From NCBI GenBank assembly GCA_029259595.1, contig JAJDEW010000121.1:1-64000 (forward strand): 64,000 nucleotides of DNA. The letters run 5' to 3'. How positions within the stretch are numbered: the first letter of the stretch is position 1; every line of letters starts with the position of its first letter. Below are positions 8,714 through 20,600 of the stretch, piece after piece. The stretch comes from Planctomycetota bacterium. Lineage in GTDB: Bacteria; Planctomycetota; UBA1135; GCA-002686595. The notes under the pieces were generated by a model. It searched no databases, was not told the DNA's origin, and saw only the letters and a list, made by a program, of their open reading frames with translations. Position numbers and translations under genes: made by a program.

Positions 8714-10857
8714 GCTTTCCTGTCTGGCCGCTCGTCCTCGCGCTCCTGATCCAGGACGGCGCGGGTCCCGAAGACGAGTCGACCGCACAGGACGAGACCG
8801 AGAGCGAGGATCTCGGCCGCGCCCCCGGTGCGGAGGGTCCGCTGCAAAACGACACGTTCGTGCCGCGCGACGAGGCGGCCGAGGCCGCTCTCCACGAAGG
8901 CGATCGCGCGCTCGCGCGTTCGCGCTCCAGCGCGCGCGAGGACACGTCCCGGCGCGCTCGGTTGGAAGCCTTCCAGGCCTGGCAACGGGCGCTCGAAGGC
9001 TCGGAGGCCGGTGCAGCGGTCGCCGTCCTCGAAGCGAACGAGAGCGGCTCGGCGGCCCGCGCGCGCCTCTTCGAGGGCGTCGAAGCGGGGCTCGTCCGGC
9101 GGCTTTCGAACCTCGCTCCGGCCGAGCTGGCGGCCTGGACGAGCTTCGCCGACCAGACCGCAGCGCCGCTCTTCGAACGGGCCGGCTTCGAGCGCGCTGC
9201 GACGACTTCAGCGCTCACGCGCCGCCTGCGTGGAGCACCCGCCACGCGCTGGGCGGCGCGCGCCGCCCTGGCCGCGGGGGATGCGGCCCTGGAAGCCGGC
9301 CGAACGCAAGCAGCGCGCGCCTGGTTCGAACGCGCGGCGACGCATGTCCGGCTCGCCGGCAGCGAAGCGGCCGAGGAGGCGTCAGCGCTCGCCGTGCGGC
9401 GCGACTACCTCGCGCGCGGCCGCCCGGCGCAGGCGGACGAGCCCGCCTGGGAGCGCGGTCGGACGCTCGCACTCGAAGAACACGGCTTCGTACCCCTCGT
9501 CGACGACTCACGCTTCATCCCCCGCAACGAACTCCAGGTCGGCGCGGGCCTGCGCCCCGGCGCGGCCTTCTTCGCCGACGGCTCGGTCGTGGTGCAGACG
9601 CCGCGGCTCCTGCGCCTCTTGCGCACCGAGCCGGGCGGTGGGCTCGTGCAGGCGCGGGTGACCGTCCTCGACGACCTCTTGCGCTCCGCCTTCGATCCGC
9701 CCGGCTACCGCAACGCCTTTCCCGACGGACCCGCCTGGCCGCTGCGCCCGGCGGTCGCGGGAAGCTTCGTCGCCTTGGTCCACGGCGCCGACTACGACGG
9801 ACCGAACGCGCTCTGCGTCCTGCGCGTCGCCGACGAAGAGCCCCGCGACCGGTTGGCGCTCACGACCGCAATCCCGAGCGGCTTCGAGCTCGTGTGGGCC
9901 GTGTCGGGCGATCGCTTCGGCGCCTCCGGCGGTGCCTTCCGGCTCGTCGACGAGCTGGCGCCGCTGGCCGACGGCGAGTTCCAACCCGGTCCCGTCGTCG
10001 TCGAGGATCGCGTGCTGGCCCAGGTGCGCCTGTACGACCCGCGCGGCCTCGACGTGCGCAGCTGGCTCGTCGCCTTCGAGCTCGCGAGCGGCCGGCTCTT
10101 GTGGAGCCGCTATCTCGCGAAGGGCTCGGACTTCGAGCGCGAGACAAGTCGTTTCCGCTCCTCGGGAGCGGGCGAGCGCCTCGCTGCCCAGCCGCTCACG
10201 AGCTCCGGCTCGACCGTCCTCGTCGGCACGAACCTCGGTCTCGTCGCGGCCGTCGACGCCCTCGACGGACGGATTCTCTGGAAGCTGCGCACCCGGCGGC
10301 GCCCGGGACACGTGGACGGCTGGACGGGACGCGAGCCGCTTCCCGTGCTCGGTACCGAGGACGAGCTGACCGTGGCGCCCTTCGATTCGGACCGGCTCTA
10401 TCGCCTGCGGGCGCGGGCCGCGATCGGCCCCGATCCCTTGGCGGACATCCTCGCGGCACCGCCCCTGCCGAGCGGTTCGGCCCAGGCCCTCGTCGGCGGC
10501 GATGCGGACGAGGTGCTCGTGCTGGCCCGGGCCGGGGCCGAGCGCACGCTCCTCGCGCTACGCGCCGGAGAACGCCGCGAGGCGCTCTATCTCGCCCCCG
10601 GAGAAACGTTTTCCGGACACGCCCTCACCGGGGCGAAACGCGCGCTGGCGGCGACCGATCGGGGGCTCTACCTCTTCGACCGCGAACGGGACCTTTTCCT
10701 GCTGGACGTCGCCTCCTTGCCCCGTCCGCGGACTCTGAGCGGCGCGCCGCGCGGCGGCAGCGGCGTTCCACGCGTCGGCGGTGACGTGCTCGCGCGCGGG
10801 CAGCGGGTGCTCGTCGTCGGACCGCTCGGGATGTGGATCTTCAAGTGTTTGCCCTGA
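8710..10857 (+). CDS. Secreted PQQ/BamB-like beta-propeller protein
   Basis: 715 residues from a GTG that overlaps the stop of the FtsB-like gene (GTGA). A short hydrophobic N-terminus suggests export. The first 250 residues are helical and Ala/Glu-rich, possibly TPR-like. The rest holds blade-like strands ending in dipeptides such as GRLLW (about 455-460) and DALDGRILW (about 517-525), typical of PQQ-type propeller repeats. No quinone-binding or catalytic motif is visible, so a scaffolding or envelope role is more likely than a dehydrogenase. It resembles the larger propeller protein at 17692. Confidence 0.65.
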   Translation: MSFPVWPLVLALLIQDGAGPEDESTAQDETESEDLGRAPGAEGPLQNDTFVPRDEAAEAALHEGDRALARSRSSAREDTSRRARLEAFQAWQRALEGSEAGAAVAVLEANESGSAARARLFEGVEAGLVRRLSNLAPAELAAWTSFADQTAAPLFERAGFERAATTSALTRRLRGAPATRWAARAALAAGDAALEAGRTQAARAWFERAATHVRLAGSEAAEEASALAVRRDYLARGRPAQADEPAWERGRTLALEEHGFVPLVDDSRFIPRNELQVGAGLRPGAAFFADGSVVVQTPRLLRLLRTEPGGGLVQARVTVLDDLLRSAFDPPGYRNAFPDGPAWPLRPAVAGSFVALVHGADYDGPNALCVLRVADEEPRDRLALTTAIPSGFELVWAVSGDRFGASGGAFRLVDELAPLADGEFQPGPVVVEDRVLAQVRLYDPRGLDVRSWLVAFELASGRLLWSRYLAKGSDFERETSRFRSSGAGERLAAQPLTSSGSTVLVGTNLGLVAAVDALDGRILWKLRTRRRPGHVDGWTGREPLPVLGTEDELTVAPFDSDRLYRLRARAAIGPDPLADILAAPPLPSGSAQALVGGDADEVLVLARAGAERTLLALRAGERREALYLAPGETFSGHALTGAKRALAATDRGLYLFDRERDLFLLDVASLPRPRTLSGAPRGGSGVPRVGGDVLARGQRVLVVGPLGMWIFKCLP

Positions 10858-11051
10858 GCAGTCGTTAAGCACTCCGGACACACTCCTCACACGCAATTCC
10901 GGGAGTAGTTCCTGTTCGGGGGTGTCCGGCGCCGTATTAACAAGGACGCTCGTCCTTTCACGAACGACGCCTGCGCGGCTCCCTCCCTGACCGTGCCGCG
11001 CGCCGGCACGGACCCTGCTCTCCCTCGATCCTCGACCCCGACGTAGAGACC
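10858..11051 (+). promoter_or_regulatory. Leader region of the moxR operon
   Basis: 194 bases before moxR. They contain AAGGAC (10942-10947) / GTCCTT (10952-10957), then a perfect 8-bp hairpin CCGTGCCG (10991-10998) / CGGCACGG (11004-11011). TATTAA at 10935-10940 could be a -10 box, but no good -35 precedes it. The first hairpin may terminate the upstream gene; the second lies in the probable 5' leader of the long operon. Confidence 0.4.
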
Positions 11052-12092
<1,041 letters not shown>

Positions 12093-12104
12093 GCGGACGA
12101 CGAC

Positions 12105-13016
12105 GTGGCCGACGCCGTTCTCTCGAAGAGCCTGGATCCCGCCGTCCTCGACCGTCTCTCGGGCCTAGCGCTCGTGGCGCGGACGGTGGTCGAGGGCTTC
12201 ATGGCGGGGCACCATCGCTCTCCCCACAAGGGCAGCTCCGTCGAGTTCGCCCAGCACCGGCCCTACGTGCCCGGTGACGAGCTACGGCACGTCGACTGGA
12301 AGATCTTCGCGCGCAGCAACCGCTTGGTCGTCAAGGAGTTCGTCGAGGAGACGAACTTCAGCTGCCATCTCCTGCTGGATGCGAGCGAATCGATGGCCTT
12401 CACGTCCGGCACGTGGACCAAGTTCGACTATGCGCGTTGGTGTGCCGCTGCCCTCGGACACCTCGTCGTGCGCCAGCGTGACGCAGCCGGACTCGTGCTC
12501 TTCGATCGCGACGTGCGGGACAAGGTTCCGCCGTCGAACGGCACGCACCAGATCAACTCGATCGTGCAAGCGCTCGAGGGCGCGGTCCCGACCGGTGAGG
12601 CGCGCGTCGGCGACGTTTTGCACTGGCTGGGAGGCAAGCTCAGTCGGCGCGGCATCGTGGCGATCTTCTCCGACTTCTTCGACGACCTGGACAAGCTCGT
12701 CAGCGGGATGCGGCGCCTGACGCACGCCGGGCACGAGCCGATCCTGTTCCAGGTGCTCGATCCGCAGGAGATCGAGTTCGACTACGAGCGCCTCCTGCGC
12801 CTCGACGGACTCGAGGACAGTGGCCGCATCAAGGTCGATCCCAAGGCGATCCGCGCCGCCTACCGTGAGGAGATGCAGCGTCACCAGGAAGAGCTGAAGC
12901 GCCACGCGCGCAACCTCAGCATCGACTACGTTCAGCTGACGACGTCGACGTCGCTCGACGTCGCTCTGTCCACCTACCTGGCCCGACGCGCCGCCCGAAC
13001 GCGTTCGAGGAGCTGA
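12105..13016 (+). CDS. DUF58 domain protein
   Basis: 303 residues, GTG start. The DUF58 core is clear: YVPGDELRHVDWKIFARSNRLVVKEF (shown in part; about residues 49-75), then a von Willebrand-like LLLDASESM in which D-x-S-x-S (about 89-93) supplies a metal site. No membrane segment, so it is probably a cytoplasmic partner of MoxR. It ends 3 bases before the next gene. The moxR-DUF58-vWA order is the standard arrangement of this system; its client is not known. Confidence 0.92.
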   Translation: MADAVLSKSLDPAVLDRLSGLALVARTVVEGFMAGHHRSPHKGSSVEFAQHRPYVPGDELRHVDWKIFARSNRLVVKEFVEETNFSCHLLLDASESMAFTSGTWTKFDYARWCAAALGHLVVRQRDAAGLVLFDRDVRDKVPPSNGTHQINSIVQALEGAVPTGEARVGDVLHWLGGKLSRRGIVAIFSDFFDDLDKLVSGMRRLTHAGHEPILFQVLDPQEIEFDYERLLRLDGLEDSGRIKVDPKAIRAAYREEMQRHQEELKRHARNLSIDYVQLTTSTSLDVALSTYLARRAARTRSRS

Positions 13017-13019
13017 GCC

Positions 13020-15293
13020 ATGCCCTTCGAAGGCTTCATCCATCCTGGGCTCGCCCTCGGAACGCTGCTGGCTTCCGTTCCGCTCCTGATTCATCTCCTG
13101 AACCGCCAGCGCCACCGCCCCATGCAGTGGGCCGCGATGCGCTTCGTGATGGCGGCCTACAAGCGCACACGGCGCCGAGCGCAGATCGAGAACTTGATTC
13201 TCCTGCTCCTGCGCATGGCCGCGGTCTTCCTCTTCGCTCTGGCCGTGGCGCGGCCCTTCACCGGCAAGAACAGCCCGCTCGCTCCACTGACCGAGAGTCG
13301 GCGTGACCTCGTGCTCGTGCTCGACGGCTCGGCTTCGACGGGCTATCGCGAGAACGTCGAGAGCGTCCACGAGGCCATCGTCCGTCGCGGTCGCGAGATC
13401 CTCGCCGACCTCGATGGCACGCGCGGGGATCGTGTGCGTTTGATCCACGCCGGCAACCACCCGCGCCTGCTCTCCGCGCGTTCACCCGAAGACGCACTGG
13501 TCGCGCTCTCGACACTCACCGTTCCGACCGCCGAGCCGCTGCACCTCGCTTCGGTCCTGGGCGAGGTCGTCGACCTGGCGGAGAAGGAGGCGGCCGGAAC
13601 CGGCCAGAGCGCGCTCGAAGTGCGCCTGCTCTCCGATCTCCAGCGTCGCTCCTTCACCGACGACACGCTGGCGCGGGCCGCGGACGTCGATCTGGCCGAG
13701 CTGGCTGCCGCCCCGCCGATCCGGCGCGCGCTGGACCGCCTGCACGAGCTCGGCGTGCTGGTCGTCGTCGAAGACCTCGGCCCCCCGACCACGAACCCGC
13801 CCAACATCGGCATCGAATCGATCGAGCCGCTCGGTCCCGTCCTCGGAGTCGGAACGACCACGGAGATCGCGGTTCGCATCGGCAACTATGGCACGAGCGG
13901 CCGCTCCGGAGTCCGCGTGGCGCTGTCGGTCAACGGTCAGCGTCTGCCGAGCCAGAAGGTCGATGTCGGCGCCGAGTCTTCGATGGAGGCCATCTTCCCC
14001 GTCGTCGTTCGCGACGGTGGGTACGTGACGCTGGAAGCCGAGCTGGAGGGCGATCGCCTGGCGATCGACGACGAGCGCTCGCTCGTTCTCTGGGTGCCCC
14101 CGGCGATCCGCGTCCTCCTGGTCAACGGCGAACCCGACGACGAGATCGACAAGGACGAGGTCGGCCTTCTGCGCGCGGTCCTGGATCCGCCCGACGACGA
14201 CATGTCCTCCGGCTTCGCGTCGAGCGGCTCTTCGCCGTTCCAGGCGCGTGCGTTGACTTCGATCGCCTTCGCGGGCTCGGACGAAGAGCTCGCCGACTAC
14301 GACGTCATCGTCCTCGCCAACACGGGCCCTCTGTCGGGACGCATCGTCGACGAACTCGAGAGCTGGACCGCGGCCGGTGGTTCGTTGATCCTCACTCTCG
14401 GAGAGCGCTACGCGAACGCGTCCGCGCTCGAGTCGTTCCAGGCGCGGATGTGGCGCAGCGACGGAAGCGGGCTCCTGCCCGCGCGCCTCCTGCGCGCCGT
14501 ACGCGTCCCCCAGCGCGGCGAGCGCTACCATCGCGCTTCGGACTTCGACGGCGGACACCCCGCCCTGGCGTTCTTCGCGGACGAGCGCTGGCGCCCGCTC
14601 TTCACGGAGGTGCCCTACTACGGCTTCGTCGCGTCGGAACCCCTCGAAGACGCGCGCGTCCTCGCACGCCTCGATGACGCGGAAGCGAGCCCCCTGTTCA
14701 TCGAACGGGAGTACGACCGCGGTCGCGTCTTCCTCTGGACGTCGACGATCGACTCCGCCTGGAACCGCGTGCCCGAATCACCCGGGACCTTCATCCCGTT
14801 CATCCACGAGTGGTTCCGATACGCCGGCCGTCGGCCCGACGTCGAGCGCAACCTCGCCGTTGGCGCCACGTTCTCGGCCGAGGTCGCGAGCTTCCCCCGC
14901 AATCCGGTCGCCGTGTCGCCCGACGGCAGCCGTCGGACCCTCGACGGCGAGCCCGAAGAGGTGATCGAAGGCATCTGGCGCCTCGCGCCGATCTCCGACA
15001 CGGACACGCCGGGTTCCTGGCGCATCGAGCTGGAAGGCGCCGACGACGTGCGCTTCAGCGTGCAGCTCGCCGAAGGCGAGGGCGACCTCGCGCGCATCCC
15101 CGGTGCCGAGCTCGAGTCCTCCCATCCGGCCTGGCACGTCTATGACCACGGTCGCGACGAATCACAGTCGGCAACGGAATCCGAAGCCGATCGCGGTGAA
15201 CTGTGGCGCACGCTCGCGCTGCTCACGCTCGCCTGCCTCATCCTCGAAACTCTCTGGGCCGCCTGGATCGGCCGTGGCAGGAGGCTCACGTGA
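13020..15293 (+). CDS. BatA-type membrane vWA protein
   Basis: 757 residues. The N-terminal BatA region has a membrane hairpin (GLALGTLLASVPLLIHLLNR..., then NLILLLLRMAAVFLFALAVARPF). A von Willebrand A domain follows with a complete metal motif in LVLVLDGSAS (about residues 97-106). The middle looks like a beta-rich CARDB/amidotransferase-like module (RVLLVNGEPDD), and one membrane helix closes the protein (TLALLTLACLILETLWAAW). The bulk should face the periplasm. The final codons overlap the next gene in GTGA. Confidence 0.85.
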   Translation: MPFEGFIHPGLALGTLLASVPLLIHLLNRQRHRPMQWAAMRFVMAAYKRTRRRAQIENLILLLLRMAAVFLFALAVARPFTGKNSPLAPLTESRRDLVLVLDGSASTGYRENVESVHEAIVRRGREILADLDGTRGDRVRLIHAGNHPRLLSARSPEDALVALSTLTVPTAEPLHLASVLGEVVDLAEKEAAGTGQSALEVRLLSDLQRRSFTDDTLARAADVDLAELAAAPPIRRALDRLHELGVLVVVEDLGPPTTNPPNIGIESIEPLGPVLGVGTTTEIAVRIGNYGTSGRSGVRVALSVNGQRLPSQKVDVGAESSMEAIFPVVVRDGGYVTLEAELEGDRLAIDDERSLVLWVPPAIRVLLVNGEPDDEIDKDEVGLLRAVLDPPDDDMSSGFASSGSSPFQARALTSIAFAGSDEELADYDVIVLANTGPLSGRIVDELESWTAAGGSLILTLGERYANASALESFQARMWRSDGSGLLPARLLRAVRVPQRGERYHRASDFDGGHPALAFFADERWRPLFTEVPYYGFVASEPLEDARVLARLDDAEASPLFIEREYDRGRVFLWTSTIDSAWNRVPESPGTFIPFIHEWFRYAGRRPDVERNLAVGATFSAEVASFPRNPVAVSPDGSRRTLDGEPEEVIEGIWRLAPISDTDTPGSWRIELEGADDVRFSVQLAEGEGDLARIPGAELESSHPAWHVYDHGRDESQSATESEADRGELWRTLALLTLACLILETLWAAWIGRGRRLT

Positions 15294-17665
15294 TCGCCTT
15301 GCTCTTGCAACAAGCGGCCGAACAAGCGCAGGGACTCGACGAGAGCTTCCGCCTGCTCGACATGCCCCCGGCCTGGGTCGTCGTCCTGATCGTCCTGCCG
15401 CTCTTCGCGGCGGTGACCTGGATCGGCTACGCCCGCGAGAGCGTCAGCCGGCCGATGCGGTTGTTCCTCTCCGCGCTGCGTGTGTCGGCCTTCCTGCTGT
15501 TGTTCCTCGTGATCGCGCGGCCGGTCGTGGTCGAGCGACGCGAAGAGGTCCAGAAAGCGGAGGTCGTCGTGCTGCTCGACGATTCCGCCAGCATGCAGCG
15601 CAAGGACGCCTACTCCGGTGGCGGCGACGTGCGCGCGGCGATCGCGAACCTGACTGGACTCTCAGCCGAGGGCACCAGCCGCCTCGACCTCGCGCGCACC
15701 GCCTTGGAGCGCGTACTCCTGCCGCTGTTCGAGAAGGGCGACTACGAGGTGCGCACGTTCGCCTTCGCGGAGTCGACGACACCGTTGGACGACCTGTCCG
15801 CCGCCTCGGCACGGGGCGCGGGAACGCATCTCGGCGACGCGGTGTCCCAGGCCCTCGCCGCCCACCGCTCGCGACCGGTGACCGACGTCGTCGTCCTTTC
15901 GGACGGGCGCTCGAACGGTGGCCTGCCGGTCCTCGAAGCCGCGCGCGCCGCCGGCGCGACCGGCGTCCCGGTCCACACCGTGGTCATCGGGGACACGCGC
16001 CCCGAGCGCAACGCCATCGTGGAGCTGGTCGAGGCTCCGAGCGACGCCCTCGAAGGCGACGAGCTGGCGGTGATCGTGCGCGTCGTCGGCCGAGGCGTCG
16101 ACGAGAACGTGCGCGTCCTCCTGGAAGAGCTCGAGGGCGACGGCGACGACGCACGTCTTCTGACCGACGAGGAGGCGACACTCTCCGGGAGCGGCGAGCG
16201 CGTCGTCCTGGTCGCGCCGGCCGGAGTGCGTGCGGGCGAAAGGCGCTTCCGGGTCAGCGTGCCGCCGGTCAGCGGTGAGACGATGGTCGACGACAACTTC
16301 GTCGAGTTCATCGTGCACGTGTCGCCCGCCCGGATGCGCGTCCTCCTGATCGACGGCTATCCCCGTTGGGAGTACCGCTTCCTGCGTTCGATGCTGTTGC
16401 GGGCCGACAAGAACATCGAGTTCCAGTCCTATCTCCTGTCCGCGACGCGCGACTTCCCGCAGGACTCCTCGCCGCACCTCCCGCCCTTGCGCGAGGTGCC
16501 GGTGACGCGCGACGAGCTGCTCGACAACTACGACGTCGTCATCCTCGGCGACGTGAATCCGAACAAGATCTCGCCCGATCCGATGCGTTGCGAGGCGTTC
16601 ATGAACGCCTTGCACGAGTTCGTCGAAGCGGGCGGCGGCCTGCTCTTCCAGGCCGGCGAGTACGACAACCCGACGGCCTATCGTCACACGCCGCTCGAAG
16701 AGCTCCTGCCGATCGTGATGGACGCGACCGGCGTGCCGGCCTTCGAGGGGGATCGCCGCACGGAGTTCCGGCCGCTGCTCGAGGAACCGGCCAACCCGCA
16801 CGAGATCCTGCGCCTGCACGCCGACCCGGAGGTCACGCGTCGGCTCTGGGAGGACGAGGGGGGGCTGCGCGGCTTCTACTGGTACCAACCCGTCAAGCGC
16901 GCGAAGCCCGGTGCCCAGGTCCTGCTGCACCACCCGAACGAGGTCAACCGTCAGACGGGCGACCCGTACCCGCTGCTCGTCATCGGCTACTTCCCGGCGG
17001 GCCGCACGATGTTCCTCGCGGTGGATTCGACCTGGATGTGGCGCTACCACTACGGCGATCGCTACCACGAGATGTTCTGGCGCAACGCCATCCGTTGGCT
17101 GGCGCTCGGCCGCTTGAAGAGCGGCGACCGGCGCTTCCGTTTGGATGCCGACCGCGCGGCCTTCGACCTCGAAGATCGCATCTCGCTCGAAGCGCGGGTG
17201 CTCGACGAAGACTTCCGGCCCTCCGAACGCCAGCTGCAGAAGGTCTGGTGGCGCGGTCCGGACGGCAAGACCTCCGAACTCGACCTGGCCCGCGCGACCG
17301 ACCGCTTGGGCGTCTATCGTGGCTCGCTGCAAGTCGAGCGCCCGGGGCTCTACCGCGCCTGGATCGAGGATGGTGGCAAGCGCGTATCCGCCACCGAGTT
17401 CGAGGTCCTCCTCCCCTCGCGCGAGAACGAGGACCCCTCCCCGGACCCCGCCACGCTGGCGCTCCTCGCCAACCGTACGGGTGGGCGCGCGGCGACCCTC
17501 GCAACCTTGGCCGTCTTGGCCGAAGAGTTTCCTGGCGGCGAAGAGCGGCGCGAGCCCATCTCGTCGAGCCTCGAAGACATCTGGGACCGCTGGGCGACGC
17601 TGCTCTTTGCCCTGGCGCTCCTCGCGACCGAGTGGGTCCTGCGCAAGCGAGTCGAGCTCGTGTAG
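15290..17665 (+). CDS. Second membrane vWA protein (BatB/GATase-like)
   Basis: 791 residues. The GTG start at 15290 is chosen because AGGAGG (15279-15284) sits at the right distance and the codon overlaps the previous stop. Layout: two N-terminal membrane segments (WVVVLIVLPLFAAVTWIGY and LSALRVSAFLLLFLVIARP), a vWA domain with VVVLLDDSASM plus the remaining metal ligands in GTHLGDAV and VVLSDGRSNGG, then a glutamine-amidotransferase-like region (RMRVLLIDGYPRWEYR, VVILGDVNP). A C-terminal membrane helix (WATLLFALALLATEWVL) ends it. It parallels its upstream neighbour, suggesting a paired complex. Confidence 0.85.
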   Translation: MIALLLQQAAEQAQGLDESFRLLDMPPAWVVVLIVLPLFAAVTWIGYARESVSRPMRLFLSALRVSAFLLLFLVIARPVVVERREEVQKAEVVVLLDDSASMQRKDAYSGGGDVRAAIANLTGLSAEGTSRLDLARTALERVLLPLFEKGDYEVRTFAFAESTTPLDDLSAASARGAGTHLGDAVSQALAAHRSRPVTDVVVLSDGRSNGGLPVLEAARAAGATGVPVHTVVIGDTRPERNAIVELVEAPSDALEGDELAVIVRVVGRGVDENVRVLLEELEGDGDDARLLTDEEATLSGSGERVVLVAPAGVRAGERRFRVSVPPVSGETMVDDNFVEFIVHVSPARMRVLLIDGYPRWEYRFLRSMLLRADKNIEFQSYLLSATRDFPQDSSPHLPPLREVPVTRDELLDNYDVVILGDVNPNKISPDPMRCEAFMNALHEFVEAGGGLLFQAGEYDNPTAYRHTPLEELLPIVMDATGVPAFEGDRRTEFRPLLEEPANPHEILRLHADPEVTRRLWEDEGGLRGFYWYQPVKRAKPGAQVLLHHPNEVNRQTGDPYPLLVIGYFPAGRTMFLAVDSTWMWRYHYGDRYHEMFWRNAIRWLALGRLKSGDRRFRLDADRAAFDLEDRISLEARVLDEDFRPSERQLQKVWWRGPDGKTSELDLARATDRLGVYRGSLQVERPGLYRAWIEDGGKRVSATEFEVLLPSRENEDPSPDPATLALLANRTGGRAATLATLAVLAEEFPGGEERREPISSSLEDIWDRWATLLFALALLATEWVLRKRVELV

Positions 17666-17691
17666 GGCCCGCGCATGACGAAACGCAACGA

Positions 17692-20600
17692 GTGAACCGC
17701 ACCGTGAAGAGAGCGACCCAATCAGCCGAGACCCTCCGTGTCCTCGCGACAGGCGCCCTCTTCCTCGCGTTGTGTCCCGCGCCCACCTTCGGCGTCCAGG
17801 AGCAGACCGGCGAACCGCGTTCGTTCGCGCTGCCGCTGGCCCGTGACGCGCGCACCCTGGCCGAAGAGGCCCGCGAGCACATCGCTTCGGAGCGCTGGAA
17901 CGCGGCCCTCGCCACCCTCCAGGAGATGATCGAGCTGCATGCCGGTCACGTCCTGCCGGACGGCGACCAGCGCACCCGCGACGTTCGCCCGCGTCCGTTC
18001 GGAACGCTCAACACGGCCTCCTACACCGGTGCCGCGCAATGGGCCACCGATCGCCTGCGAGCGCTCCCGGCCGAGGCCCAGAAGCTCTACCGACAGCGCT
18101 TCGATCGCCGCGCTCGGGCGGGCCTCCAGGTCGCGCGGGCCGAGGCCAGCCGCAAGAAGCTCGTGCACATCGCGACCCGCTGGCCGCTTTGCAGCGCGGC
18201 CGCGGAGGCCTATTGGACGCTCGGTGACATCGAGCTCGAACGCGGCCATGCCGAGCAAGCCCTGGTCGCCTGGGACCGTGCCGCGGGGATCACCACGGCC
18301 GACGGCCGGGATCCCGGCGCGCTGCTGGCAGCCCGGCGCACGCTCGCCGCAAAGGCCAGCAAGCGCGAGGCAGCGAAGAGCCCGCTCCTCCTGCCCGGCA
18401 ACCGGGTCGCGAACGGGCCCGTGCCCCAGCGCGCCTCGGACTCTTGGAATTACGAGGGGCTCGACCTGCGCCCCTTCGTCAAGCAAGGCGGGGGGGCCTA
18501 CGCCTTCAACATCACGCCGACTCTGGTCGGAGACAAGGTCATCGTCTCGACGACGTTCCGGATCTTCGCGCTCGATGCGTACTCCGGCGAGCTGCTGTGG
18601 GAGTTCGGGCCGGTTCGCGGCTGGGAGCAGCTCAACTCGAACGCACAGGAGGACCTCTTCAAGGGCCTCAGCGAGAAGTACGTCCTGTCCTGGGCCTCCG
18701 TCGAGGGCAACATCGTCGTCGCCGGGATGCAGATCCCCTACAGCATCACGGAGAACCAGCAGTGGCAGGGGATCTCGATCATGGCGGCGATCCCCGAACG
18801 CCGCCTGGTCGCCGTCGACCTCGAAACGGGCAACCTGCTGTGGGATCACGTGCCCGACATGGTCTTCGACACCGCCGCCGGGCACGACGGCAGCTTCGTC
18901 TTCGAAGAGAGCACGAGCCCGTTCGCGGAGAAGATGCTGGTCGCGGCACCGCCGACGATCGTGGGCTCGCGCGTGCTCGTTCCTTGCTACCGCATGGAAG
19001 GGCGCATCGACTACCACGTGGCCTGCTACGAACTGGAGACGGGGGCGCTCCTGTGGTCGCGCCGCCTCGTCAGTGGGCAGCGCGAACGCAACATGTTCGG
19101 GCGACCTGAAGAGGAATTCGTCGGCTCCCCGCTGGCCGTGGCCGGTGGCCGTGTGCTGGCTCTGACCGAGCTGGGAACCGTCTCGGCGCTCGACATCTTC
19201 AGCGGCAACATCCTCTGGGAGTCCGAGTATCCTCAGATCGAGCTGCGCAAGACGATCAACTACAACGCTGCCAATCGCTCCCATGTCTGGCGCGAGACGG
19301 CTCCGATCGCCCTCGAGAAGCAGGGCGTCGTCCTCTGTACCCCGTCCGACTCCGAGTACGTCGTCGCGTTCGACCTGGAGAGCGGACGCAAGCTCTGGTG
19401 GACGGCCGCCGCGGATCTCGACGACTCACGCCGCTCGATGTTCGAGTGCATGATCGGGGCCGAGGACGACACGATCTGGTTCGGTGGCAACGTCATCGCG
19501 GCCTTCCAGAAGCCCGGCGGACTCGCGCAACCGGACAACTTGACCCGTCGCTGGGCCTTCCCCGTCAAGGAGCGCAGCGGCAGCTCGCGCAGCCCGCGCC
19601 CGGTTCTGGCCAAGGACGTCGTCGTCATTCCGACGCGCGAGGAACGGATCGTGCTGGACAAGACGACCGGCGAGCTCGTGCGCACGCTCAGCGACGATTG
19701 GAGCTACCCCGAGATGGGCGCCGTCGCGATCGGGGACGGCGTGCTCTTCACGCTCAGCCGCCAGCAACTGACCGGGTTCTTCGACTGGGACACCCTGCTC
19801 CAGCGTCACCGCGAACGTCTGGCCGAGACTCCCGATGCACCGGCGGTCCTGATCGATACGGCCGAGCTCTTCGCGCGTCGTGCCGAGGCCGTCTTCCAAA
19901 CGGGCGAGGCCGGGCGAGCGCTCGACTACATCGGTCAAGCCAAGGCGATTCTCGAGCCGCGCCTGTTCGACGACGGACCGTCTTGGGCCGGTTTGGCGCG
20001 CTCGTTGCACGGCATCCTGCGCACGGAAGCCGAGCTGCGCGCCGAGCTCGCCGACACGAACGGCGCGCTGCGCGCCCTCGAGCAGGCGAAGGAGCTCGCC
20101 ACCGGCGAGCTGGCCCTGCGCGATACCCTGATCCAGCAGGAGGGGCTCCTGCGCGACCGCCGCATGTCGGACGTGCTGGACGTCTTGGACGAGCTGGAGT
20201 CCCGCTGCGGGACGCTGTCGCTACCGGAGTCGATCCTGCTCGGCAACGACGATTGGCTGGTCGGTCGGGACACGCCCCTGGATCGCTCGCTCGTGGACGG
20301 TTGGCAACAACTCGACCTCCCGATCGCCTGCTGGGTGACGTTGAAGCGCGCCGACCTCCTCGCCCGTCATCGCGACGCCGAGGGTTCGCTCGCGAACCTT
20401 CACCGCGCCCTGGCGACCTGGGGGCCGCTCGCCTTCGAGGGCGGCTTCACCATGTCCGAGCTGCTGCAGGCGCGGATCGCTCGGCGCGTCGAGATCGCCG
20501 GTAGCGCCTCCTACCTGCGCTTCGAGAACGAGGCGCGCGAGCTGCTCGTTCGAGCCGAGGAGACGAACGACCCCCTCCTTTACGAACGGATCGGCGAGCT

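Noticed and set aside
17675-17695. Six-codon ATG...TGA mini-ORF overlapping the start of the giant propeller gene
   Set aside because: Too short to support as a leader peptide, although it could aid re-initiation.
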